Positions 1 through 5,205 of a DNA stretch of 8,499 nucleotides are shown here, one piece after another. A program made the translations under genes and the position numbers. Below the pieces are notes generated by a model. The model worked only from the letters and a program-made list of their open reading frames with translations. It had not been told where the DNA came from and did not search any database. The stretch is from Syntrophales bacterium. GTDB lineage: Bacteria; Desulfobacterota; Syntrophia; Syntrophales; UBA8958. Within the stretch, counting starts at the first letter, position 1, and the number at the start of each line of letters is the position of its first letter. The stretch covers positions 1 to 8,499 of the forward strand of contig JALNVY010000103.1 of the NCBI GenBank assembly GCA_023231165.1. Reading direction: 5' to 3'.

Positions 1-95
1 AGGAGGGGGAAGCCTTTTTTGAACGCCTTCAGAAGGGGAAATATCGTCACCTCTACTTCCAGGACCGGGACCGAGATATTTACATCACCAAATAA
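1..95 (+). CDS. 3' end of an unidentified protein gene (partial)
   Basis: The reading frame whose first whole codon is at position 3 stays open to a TAA at 93-95 and gives about 30 C-terminal residues. They are charged and aromatic, ending in RDRDIYITK. The other two plus frames are less protein-like: one stops at once and the other gives a Ser/Thr/Arg string. I chose this frame for its composition and for its position 29 bp before the next gene's start, which suggests co-transcription with the CMD family gene. The start lies outside the window. I do not recognise the family from so short a tail. Confidence 0.5.
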   Translation, partial: EGEAFFERLQKGKYRHLYFQDRDRDIYITK

Positions 96-124
96 ACTAT
101 AAATGAGAGAGGAGTATTTGTATT

Positions 125-517
125 ATGTCAGATGAGATCGTAAAAAGAACCCAGGAAACGGCAAAAACCCTTTTTGGCAAGGGTGCCAAGATGGATCCCC
201 CCTATCTTATGTGGCGGGAATTCGACAAGGACCTGGCCAATGAATTCTCCAAATTTATCACCGGCAATCTTTATTCCCGGACGGTATTAACCATCCAGGA
301 AAGGCAGATGGCCGCCTGCGCCATGATGGCCGCCCTGAGAGCAGCGGGGGAGTTGAAGCTCCACGTGAACGCGGCGCTCAATGTCGGTTGCGATCCCAGG
401 AAATTGGCAGAGATCTTTTTCCAGGTGGCAACTTATGCCGGTATGCCCGCCGTCAACGAGGCGCTTGAAGTGTACCGCGAGGTTCTCAAGGAACGGGGGG
501 AATGGCCCATTAAATAG
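125..517 (+). CDS. Carboxymuconolactone decarboxylase (CMD) family protein
   Basis: A 130-residue single-domain protein, the usual length for small CMD/AhpD-like proteins. The core runs from about residue 50 to 118: a helix with LTIQER (55-60), an Ala/Met-rich helix, then GELKLH (75-80) followed by NAALNVGCDPRKLAEIFFQ. This matches the PcaC pattern in which a Glu and a His sit in the helix before the 'AALN.G' turn. The CxxC redox pair of AhpD-type peroxidase partners is absent; the two Cys (65 and 89) are far apart. A thiol peroxidase role is therefore unlikely, and a lyase, isomerase or unknown role is more likely. The start has GGAG at 111-114, 10 nt upstream. It sits just downstream of a partial gene and converges on the acyl-CoA operon. 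The substrate cannot be named; true gamma-carboxymuconolactone decarboxylation is improbable if the organism is anaerobic. Confidence 0.85.
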   Translation: MSDEIVKRTQETAKTLFGKGAKMDPPYLMWREFDKDLANEFSKFITGNLYSRTVLTIQERQMAACAMMAALRAAGELKLHVNAALNVGCDPRKLAEIFFQVATYAGMPAVNEALEVYREVLKERGEWPIK

Positions 518-528
518 GACAAACAAAA

Positions 529-571
529 ATGCCGAATCAGCAAGACCCGGCAGGGTCTACTGATTCGGCAT
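529..571. terminator. Bidirectional intrinsic terminator between convergent operons
   Basis: Perfect 12-bp arms ATGCCGAATCAG (529-540) and CTGATTCGGCAT (560-571) enclose a second stem, AGACCC/GGGTCT (543-548 and 553-558), with a GGCA loop. Read on the minus strand the hairpin is followed by TTTTTGTTTG, a good U tract. Read on the plus strand it is followed only by CTCTTTATG. It therefore should stop the minus-strand biotin-carrier operon efficiently (its last stop codon is 27 bp away) and the CMD transcript less well (stop codon 12 bp away). Confidence 0.88.
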
Positions 572-597
572 CTCTTTATGATCAAGACTGTAGACGT

Positions 598-813
598 TTA
601 TTCGAGAACGAGGAGAACCTGATTGGTATCAACCTTGTCCTTCTCAGCCACTTTGATCTCCGCCACTTTGCCGCCTTTCGGGGCAACGATGGGGTTTTCC
701 ATTTTCATGGCCTCAAGAATAATAAGTTCTTCATCAGCCTGCACTTCATCACCAACCGAAACCAGGATCTCGGCGATAGTTCCCGGCATGGGGGCTACGA
801 CTTCGATTGCCAT
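598..813 (-). CDS. Biotin carboxyl carrier protein (biotin/lipoyl attachment domain)
   Basis: A 71-residue protein that is just one biotinyl domain. It carries the biotinylation motif EAMKMEN at residues 34-40, so Lys37 is the predicted biotin site, and it has the usual APMPGTI (7-13) and VGDEV turns of the flattened beta-barrel. It should shuttle carboxyl-biotin to or from the carboxyltransferase encoded at the head of the same operon. It has no Pro/Ala-rich linker and no fused biotin carboxylase, unlike GcdC, AccB or the methylcrotonyl-CoA carboxylase alpha chain. The start at 813 is set by AAGGAGG (822-828, 8 nt upstream). An upstream in-frame ATG at 873 would add a non-conserved 20-residue leader and is rejected. 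It is the last gene of the operon, 122 bp after the lyase-like gene and just before a strong terminator. Confidence 0.93.
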   Translation of the reverse strand: MAIEVVAPMPGTIAEILVSVGDEVQADEELIILEAMKMENPIVAPKGGKVAEIKVAEKDKVDTNQVLLVLE

Positions 814-890
814 TTGATAAACCTCCTTGATATTATTTAAGAACATCAGCGTGGCTTGTCGCCGCGCCATCACAAAACATTTTAAAGGTC

Positions 891-912
891 AGAGGGAGAA
901 CAAGCTCCCCCT
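891..912 (-). other. Intercistronic hairpin upstream of the biotin carrier gene
   Basis: On the minus strand AGGGGGAG (912-905) can pair with CTCCCTCT (898-891) around a 6-nt loop, giving 8 bp with one G-U pair. The sequence after it (GACCTTTAAAATG) is a poor U tract. A transcript-processing or stabilising element, or a weak attenuator, is more likely than a full terminator. It lies 23 bp past the lyase-like stop codon, in the 122-bp gap before the carrier gene. Confidence 0.45.
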
Positions 913-935
913 GATTAGTTTGTTTCATAGGAAAA

Positions 936-2126
936 CTACTTCTTCCAGATAGGATCCGCGGGACCCCATTTTTTAGGCACAATCGCCTTGGCAGACCATT
1001 CCGCCGGAACCCGCTGACCGACTTTTTCACCGACTTTATCGATCAGTTTCTTCAGGCCGGGACGGGCAAACTCCATATGCCCCGCCTTCTGCGTCCGACC
1101 GTTATAAATGGCTTCCGAACGGAGTCTCATGTTCATCGTCTTTTCCATCTTCCGGCCCAACCACAGGACGCGGTCTACGTTAAAGCCATGCTCAATGCCC
1201 AACTCATCGATCTGGACCAGGAGATCTTCCAAGGTAATCAGACCGACGAAACGGGGATCGTCATAGTAATACTCGCCGGTGCCCCGGATGGGACAATCGT
1301 CGAGGAAGTTGGCCGGCTGCCCGCCCAGACCGCCCAGAGTCCCCTCAAACCGTGTAAAACCGGCCTGCAGGGCCGCCAGGATCGACGAAGAAGCAATTCT
1401 CTTAGTCTCATGGAGGTGGAGCAGGTGGCCTTCCGGATTCGGCATGGCATCGAGGATCATGGAGCAGTAACGGTAAACATCCGCCGCATTGGCAGAGCCG
1501 TCGTGGTCGGCATGCTCGATATCATGGGCGCCGATCTGGAACCAGCGTTTCGTGAATTCCACGGCGTCCTTCATATCCGTGGCGCCGCTGATGGGGCTCC
1601 CCCAGATGGTGCTGACGGTCCCGCACATCTTGATGCCCGCATCCCGGGCCTTCTGAATGCAACGTTCCGCTTCACGCCAATACTGTGACAATGTCGTACC
1701 GGAATTGGCAAAATGATGCTCCGGATCTGTGGAAACCATCATGAGGATACGATCGGGACCGATCCCGCGCTTCTTCAGCTCAATAGCCCTGTCCACGGCA
1801 GGTTCCCGGATTGATACCGCGGTCATGACGATTTCGTCATAATTGATCTTTGCCCTTGCGCAACGCTTCTTGAAACCGTCGCTCCGCATAGCCGTCAGAA
1901 CCTCTTCTGCGTCTTTAAACTGGGGAATCCCTTCCGGGCTGCCCAGATTGGTAATCTCAAGTTCCTTGGCCCCGGCCAGAATCATCTCCTGACCATAAAA
2001 GATCTTGGCGGCCGTGGAAACAAACTTCTCCGAATGCTGAAAACCATCGCGGATCGTAATATCCCCAATTTCCACCTTCTTCGGCATTCTTGGAAAAATC
2101 TTCCAATAATCATACTCTGTCGCCAT
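936..2126 (-). CDS. HMG-CoA-lyase-like / pyruvate carboxyltransferase-domain enzyme (DRE-TIM metallolyase family)
   Basis: A 396-residue TIM-barrel protein of the HMGL-like (DRE-TIM) superfamily, which makes or breaks C-C bonds next to a divalent metal. Visible signature residues are Arg26-Asp27 in DITIRDGFQ, Glu57 in ELEIT, and the metal-binding pair His237/His239 in HLHET. The loop FEGTLGGLGGQPANF (260-274) corresponds to the HMG-CoA lyase signature 'GLGGCP', but the catalytic Cys is Gln270; another Cys (278) follows in DDCPIRGTG. About 70-90 C-terminal residues exceed a typical bacterial HMG-CoA lyase of about 300 residues. Position after a methylglutaconyl-CoA-hydratase-like gene suggests cleavage, or the reverse condensation, of HMG-CoA or a related hydroxyacyl-CoA. 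Alternatives are a citramalate/homocitrate/Re-citrate synthase-like enzyme. The start has AAGGAGGA at 2137-2144, 10 nt upstream. The family is sure; the substrate is not. Confidence 0.85.
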   Translation of the reverse strand: MATEYDYWKIFPRMPKKVEIGDITIRDGFQHSEKFVSTAAKIFYGQEMILAGAKELEITNLGSPEGIPQFKDAEEVLTAMRSDGFKKRCARAKINYDEIVMTAVSIREPAVDRAIELKKRGIGPDRILMMVSTDPEHHFANSGTTLSQYWREAERCIQKARDAGIKMCGTVSTIWGSPISGATDMKDAVEFTKRWFQIGAHDIEHADHDGSANAADVYRYCSMILDAMPNPEGHLLHLHETKRIASSSILAALQAGFTRFEGTLGGLGGQPANFLDDCPIRGTGEYYYDDPRFVGLITLEDLLVQIDELGIEHGFNVDRVLWLGRKMEKTMNMRLRSEAIYNGRTQKAGHMEFARPGLKKLIDKVGEKVGQRVPAEWSAKAIVPKKWGPADPIWKK

Positions 2127-2174
2127 AAAAAATATATCCTCCTTGTTCTAGTTTAGTGCCTGGTTAAGATTAAA

Positions 2175-2209
2175 TTCCCCTCCTCCGGCGGCAGGATGGA
2201 GAAGGGGAA
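2175..2209 (-). other. Strong intercistronic hairpin (possible attenuator or processing site)
   Basis: Twelve-base arms (2175-2186, TTCCCCTCCTCC; 2198-2209, GGAGAAGGGGAA) pair with a single C-A mismatch around an 11-nt loop. On the minus strand it begins 16 bp after the hydratase stop codon and is followed by TTTAATCTT, a short imperfect U tract. It could end a fraction of transcripts before the lyase-like gene or protect the 3' end of the upstream mRNA. Confidence 0.55.
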
Positions 2210-2225
2210 ATCGTTAATCCATCAA

Positions 2226-3026
2226 TTACTCACCCTTAAAAACGGGTTTCCGCTTTTCCACGAAGGCAGCCAGTGCTTCCAGGCGGTCCTTCGTCGGGAT
2301 AGTTACTTCATAAGCCTTCGATTCCAAAGGCAGGGCAACACCAAGGCTTGCCTCCATACCATAATTGAGGACAAACTTGGCCTGGGCCACGCCGATGGGG
2401 CCATTTTTGGCAATCTCCCTCGCTAACTCGAGAGCTGCCTCCATGAGTTTATCGGGCTCAACAACCTTGCTGACCAGACCGATATCCAGGGCCGTCTGGG
2501 CGTTGAACCGGCGGGCCGTGTAAATCAGTTCCTTAGCCTTGGCCAAGCCGATGATCCTCGGCAGGCGCTGCGTGCCGCCGGCCCCGGGGATGATGGCCAG
2601 AGAAGTCTCTGTCAGCCCCATGAGGACGTTTGAAGAAGCGATGCGAATGTCGCAGGCTAGCGCAAGTTCCGTACCGCCGCCGAAAGCGAAGCCGTTAATG
2701 GCGGCAATGACGGGCACCCGTACCTGCTCTACGGCAGTGAAGGTGTTCCTGATTGTGAAGATGAAACGGCGAACCTGATCCTGCGTCAGGGTCCTTCTCT
2801 CCTTCAGGTCAGCCCCAGTGGAAAATGACCACTTCTTGGGCTCATCACCGGCTTTGCAACCAGTGATAATAATGCAACGGAGATCCATATCGAAATTGGC
2901 TTCCCGGATCGTGTCCGCGAGGACTGCCAGGAGGTCAAAGTTGAAACAGTTCATGGCATCCGGGCGATTCAAGGTGAGAATCAGGATGCCGTCTTCGGTC
3001 CTTTCCTTTAATAAAACATCAGACAT
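2226..3026 (-). CDS. Enoyl-CoA hydratase/isomerase family protein, resembling 3-methylglutaconyl-CoA hydratase (AUH)
   Basis: A 266-residue crotonase-fold enzyme, normal length for the family. Both catalytic glutamates of enoyl-CoA hydratases are in place: Glu120 in FGGGTELALACD and Glu140 in GLTETSLAIIPGAGGTQRLP. The oxyanion-hole loop ends in STGADLKER (69-77), preceded by a few extra residues (about 57-66) compared with common crotonases. From memory, the C-terminal stretch IPTKDRLEALAAFVEKRKP (243-261) is very like AUH ('IPTRDRLEGMAAFREKR'), the leucine-pathway hydratase that converts 3-methylglutaconyl-CoA to HMG-CoA. A plain crotonase acting on crotonyl-CoA is the alternative. The start at 3026 has AGGAGG (3033-3038), 6 nt upstream. 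The gene begins 29 nt after the carboxyltransferase stop codon, so the two are surely co-transcribed. The extension back to 3077 is rejected. Confidence 0.9.
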   Translation of the reverse strand: MSDVLLKERTEDGILILTLNRPDAMNCFNFDLLAVLADTIREANFDMDLRCIIITGCKAGDEPKKWSFSTGADLKERRTLTQDQVRRFIFTIRNTFTAVEQVRVPVIAAINGFAFGGGTELALACDIRIASSNVLMGLTETSLAIIPGAGGTQRLPRIIGLAKAKELIYTARRFNAQTALDIGLVSKVVEPDKLMEAALELAREIAKNGPIGVAQAKFVLNYGMEASLGVALPLESKAYEVTIPTKDRLEALAAFVEKRKPVFKGE

Positions 3027-3055
3027 GATCTTCCTCCTCTGACGTTGAAATGATT

Positions 3056-4735
3056 CTAAACCTTCAGGTCGCCCCAATCGGAATGCTGGACGGGAACGCG
3101 CAGGGCTATTTCAAAGGCCCGGGCGATCTTGTCGCGAGCTTCGCTGAAGGCGATGACGCCATCATGGAATATAAGCGAGCCCGTATAGAAGGGGTGACCC
3201 TCGGAATCATAACGATCTCTCATCATCTGACGGAACTGGGTCATTTCATCTTCATTGACCGGCAGTCCCTTGGCTTCGATATTCTTCCGGCGCACCGTTT
3301 CCACGATAAAACCCGCCGTCTCACCTGACATAACGGTCGTGCGGCCCCGCATGTTCGTGAAAGCGAATCTCGGCTTGAAGGCCCGGCCGTTCATGCCGTA
3401 GTTGGCGGCACCATGGTCGGGACCGATGACGTAGGTCACCTTGGGAGTCATAAGGCAACTACAGGCCCGGACCATGTCGGAACCGTACTTGCCGATGCCG
3501 CCCCACTCTTCCGCCTTGCCGACCATGTATCCGGGGGAACCCTGGAGGAACAGGACGGGCAGATTGGAATTGCCACAACGGATCATCCACTCGGTCGCCT
3601 TCCTTGCCGCATCGATATAAATGACACCGCTGGCATTGGAGGCTACGACGCCGACCGGAATGCCCTTCATCCACATCTTGCCGCAGACAACGGAGTCGCC
3701 GCGGCCGGGGCCGTATGTCGGTTTGTACTCATGGAAATAACTGTCGTCGGCGAGGCACTTGATCGTGTCTTTAATGTTGATGTACTGATACGTGTCCGTG
3801 GGGGTGGCACGCATCATCTCTTTAAAGTCGAATTTCGGCTCTCTCGTCTCGCGGCGATCGATGTACAACTGCTGGGAAGGCTCGAACTCCATCATATCAC
3901 GAATTTTCTTAATACCTTCTTCCTGGGTCCGGACAATGTGATCGCAACCACCGGAGTGCTGGGTATGGACGTAAGCGCCGCCCAGATCCTCGGGGGAAAC
4001 GGTCTCGCCGATGGCCGACTTGACCATGGGGGGACCAGCCAGGAAGGCAAAGGACATCTTCTCGATCATGATAGATTCTGTGGCCAGATAAACGATGTAG
4101 GCCCCGCCCGCCGTGTTACCGCCCGTGGAGAGGGTGAACTGTTTGATACCCATGGCGGACATGCGGCACATATTATAGAACATGCTGCCGAAATGACCCT
4201 CGTCAGCGAAACATCCGACCTGCAGGGGCAGATTGATGCCGCCGGAATCGGCGATGTAAATACAGGGAAGCCGTGAGGCCTCGGCAATAGCCTGAGCCCG
4301 CATGTGCTTCTTCAGGGTGATGGGGAAATAGGTCCCCGCCGCATAGCGGTTCTCATTGGCGAAGATCATGCAGTCCTTGCCGTGTACGATGCCGATACCA
4401 GTAACCATACCGCCGCCGGGGATATTGCCGCGTTTTTCCGACTGATAGATCTCACCGCCATAGAGGCGCTTTTCCCCAATGTCATAACCAGCATCCAGAC
4501 CCACCTCAAAAAATTCCGTGCCCGGATCGATAAGTTGTGAAATGAGATAACGCATAGGCTTCTTGTTCTGCTTGGCCAGTCGCGCTACCTGGTCGTCCCC
4601 GCCGATGTTGAGAGCCTCATTCCTGTGCTTGAACAGGAGTTCGTCCTGCTCCAACCAGTGCTGGATATTCTTTTCCCGATCTTTCTCCAGTCTTTCAGCC
4701 CTTGTCAACCTTGGTTTTTTTTCTTCTTCTGCCAT
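3056..4735 (-). CDS. Biotin-dependent acyl-CoA carboxyltransferase, methylcrotonyl-CoA carboxylase beta type
   Basis: A 559-residue protein with the two crotonase-like halves of acyl-CoA carboxylase beta subunits; it moves CO2 between carboxybiotin and an acyl-CoA. The N half has LIDPGTEFFE (68-77), a GGGMVTGIG turn, RLPCIYIADSGG (155-166), the oxyanion-type loop GGNTAGGAY (205-213) and FLAGPPMVK...SPEDLGGA (231-254). The C half has LPVLFLQGSPGYMVG (392-406) and HGAANYGMNGRAFKPRF (441-457). These match methylcrotonyl-CoA carboxylase beta as I recall it (FLAGPP.VK, NYGM.GRA..PRF) far better than Acidaminococcus GcdA, although such genes are often labelled glutaconyl-CoA decarboxylase A. The first 45 residues are a charged Lys/Glu-rich helix. 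The start has GGAGGAGG (4741-4748), 5 nt upstream. It heads a four-gene operon containing its probable biotin carrier. No biotin carboxylase is encoded in the operon. The exact acyl-CoA is inferred from neighbours. Confidence 0.92.
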   Translation of the reverse strand: MAEEEKKPRLTRAERLEKDREKNIQHWLEQDELLFKHRNEALNIGGDDQVARLAKQNKKPMRYLISQLIDPGTEFFEVGLDAGYDIGEKRLYGGEIYQSEKRGNIPGGGMVTGIGIVHGKDCMIFANENRYAAGTYFPITLKKHMRAQAIAEASRLPCIYIADSGGINLPLQVGCFADEGHFGSMFYNMCRMSAMGIKQFTLSTGGNTAGGAYIVYLATESIMIEKMSFAFLAGPPMVKSAIGETVSPEDLGGAYVHTQHSGGCDHIVRTQEEGIKKIRDMMEFEPSQQLYIDRRETREPKFDFKEMMRATPTDTYQYINIKDTIKCLADDSYFHEYKPTYGPGRGDSVVCGKMWMKGIPVGVVASNASGVIYIDAARKATEWMIRCGNSNLPVLFLQGSPGYMVGKAEEWGGIGKYGSDMVRACSCLMTPKVTYVIGPDHGAANYGMNGRAFKPRFAFTNMRGRTTVMSGETAGFIVETVRRKNIEAKGLPVNEDEMTQFRQMMRDRYDSEGHPFYTGSLIFHDGVIAFSEARDKIARAFEIALRVPVQHSDWGDLKV

Positions 4736-4755
4736 ACCTACCTCCTCCTATTTAT

Positions 4756-4770
4756 TGGATGAATCATCCA
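4756..4770. promoter_or_regulatory. Palindromic operator candidate TGGATGA-A-TCATCCA
   Basis: Two perfect 7-base arms around a single central base, 20 bp upstream of the carboxyltransferase start codon. Perfect short-spaced dyads of this kind are typical of dimeric repressor sites (TetR or GntR families), which often control fatty and branched-chain acyl-CoA genes. No regulator gene is in the window, so the partner is unknown. Confidence 0.4.
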
Positions 4771-4909
4771 GTTTCATGACGTTACACCTTTCCACCTTAT
4801 CAAAGCCTCTTTGCAAAAACCGCGAGGTTTTCTCGTTGTCGGAAGGAACGCCGTTGCTCCCTGTAGTAGCTCATGGGGTAGAAAATCGATGACCCGGTAA
4901 AACCGGATT

Positions 4910-4938
4910 TACGTATATGAAACGTTCCTTAGTGTCAA
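4910..4938 (-). promoter_or_regulatory. Candidate sigma-70 promoter for the acyl-CoA operon
   Basis: The minus strand has a perfect -35 TTGACA (4938-4933). Possible -10 boxes are TATACG (4917-4912, spacer 15) or TACGTA (4915-4910, spacer 17); neither is strong. If used, it would give a leader of roughly 165-170 nt before the carboxyltransferase, containing the dyads and small open frames noted for this gap. Confidence 0.3.
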
Positions 4939-4966
4939 GTATTTTGTAAAAAATGGCGCCTGGTCA

Positions 4967-4995
4967 TTGTCACGGATATTTGAATGTGTTAGAAG
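4967..4995 (+). promoter_or_regulatory. Candidate promoter for the DUF2065-queA-tgt-yajC-secD operon
   Basis: TTGTCA (4967-4972, 5 of 6 to the -35 consensus), a 17-bp spacer, and TAGAAG (4990-4995, 4 of 6). It would start the message near 5002, only just ahead of the GAGGAG ribosome binding site at 5005-5010, so the leader would be very short. This is a weak call. Confidence 0.25.
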
Positions 4996-5016
4996 AGCTC
5001 CCGTGAGGAGTGGTTT

Positions 5017-5205
5017 ATGAAATTTTTTCTCTGTGTCATCGGCATGGTCTTTATCATTGAAGGCCTCCCCTACTTCGCTTTCCCGGAAAGGCTCAAGGTT
5101 TATCTGGCTAAGATGGTGGAGGTACCCGAGTCCTCCTTACGCATCATGGGATTGGCCGCCATTATTGCGGGGCTGGTTCTAGTCTATTTTGGAAGAACAG
5201 AATGA
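5017..5205 (+). CDS. DUF2065 (YjeT-like) small membrane protein
   Basis: A 62-residue protein with two hydrophobic segments: about residues 2-21 (FFLCVIGMVFIIEGLPYFAF) and 42-58 (ending AGLVLVYFGR). The first segment carries the EGLPYFAFPER motif that marks the DUF2065/YjeT family. The linker between them is amphipathic (KVYLAKMVEVPESSLR). It is expected in the inner membrane; no biochemical role is known to me. GAGGAG lies 6 nt before the ATG. Its TGA overlaps the queA ATG as ATGA, so the two genes are translationally coupled, and it appears to be the first gene of the queuosine/Sec operon. Confidence 0.85.
   Translation: MKFFLCVIGMVFIIEGLPYFAFPERLKVYLAKMVEVPESSLRIMGLAAIIAGLVLVYFGRTE

Larger units (their letters stand above)
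4736..5016. other. Divergent intergenic control region
   Basis: This 281-bp gap lies between the divergent carboxyltransferase and DUF2065 genes and must hold both promoters. It contains a perfect 7-1-7 dyad (4756-4770), a 6-bp AAAACC/GGTTTT hairpin with a GCGA tetraloop (4816-4831), and a CCGGT-AAA-ACCGG dyad (4894-4906). On the minus strand it has two small open frames: 24 codons with no clear ribosome binding site (4800-4874) and 9 codons (4748-4777) running into the ribosome binding site of the carboxyltransferase. No convincing larger gene is present. Confidence 0.6.

Noticed and set aside
598..873. Biotin carrier starting at the upstream ATG at 873
   Set aside because: The extra 20 residues are not part of the domain, and the ATG at 813 has an AAGGAGG at ideal spacing.
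1077..1688. Plus-strand open frame of 203 codons inside the lyase-like gene
   Set aside because: Antisense shadow with no family motif and no ribosome binding site.
3027..3077. N-terminal extension of the hydratase to 3077
   Set aside because: It would overlap the carboxyltransferase end, adds residues unlike any crotonase, and ignores the strong ribosome binding site before 3026.
3413..4276. Long plus-strand open frame antisense to the carboxyltransferase gene
   Set aside because: The minus frame holds clear carboxylase motifs and a perfect ribosome binding site. The antisense product is His/Gly/Asp-rich with no recognisable domain, as expected of a codon-bias shadow.
3056..4735. Glutaconyl-CoA decarboxylase alpha subunit (GcdA)
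   Set aside because: Considered because such genes are often labelled this way, but the motifs FLAGPPMVK, SPEDLGGA and NYGMNGRAFKPRF fit methylcrotonyl-CoA carboxylase beta better, and the neighbours fit the leucine route. Not fully excluded.
4894..4906. CCGGT-AAA-ACCGG dyad as a terminator or operator
   Set aside because: The arms are only 5 bp with no U tract after them; kept only as a note in the intergenic description.
4953..4972. Sigma-54-like TGGCGC element upstream of the DUF2065 gene
   Set aside because: The required GC doublet at the -12 position is absent at the correct spacing.
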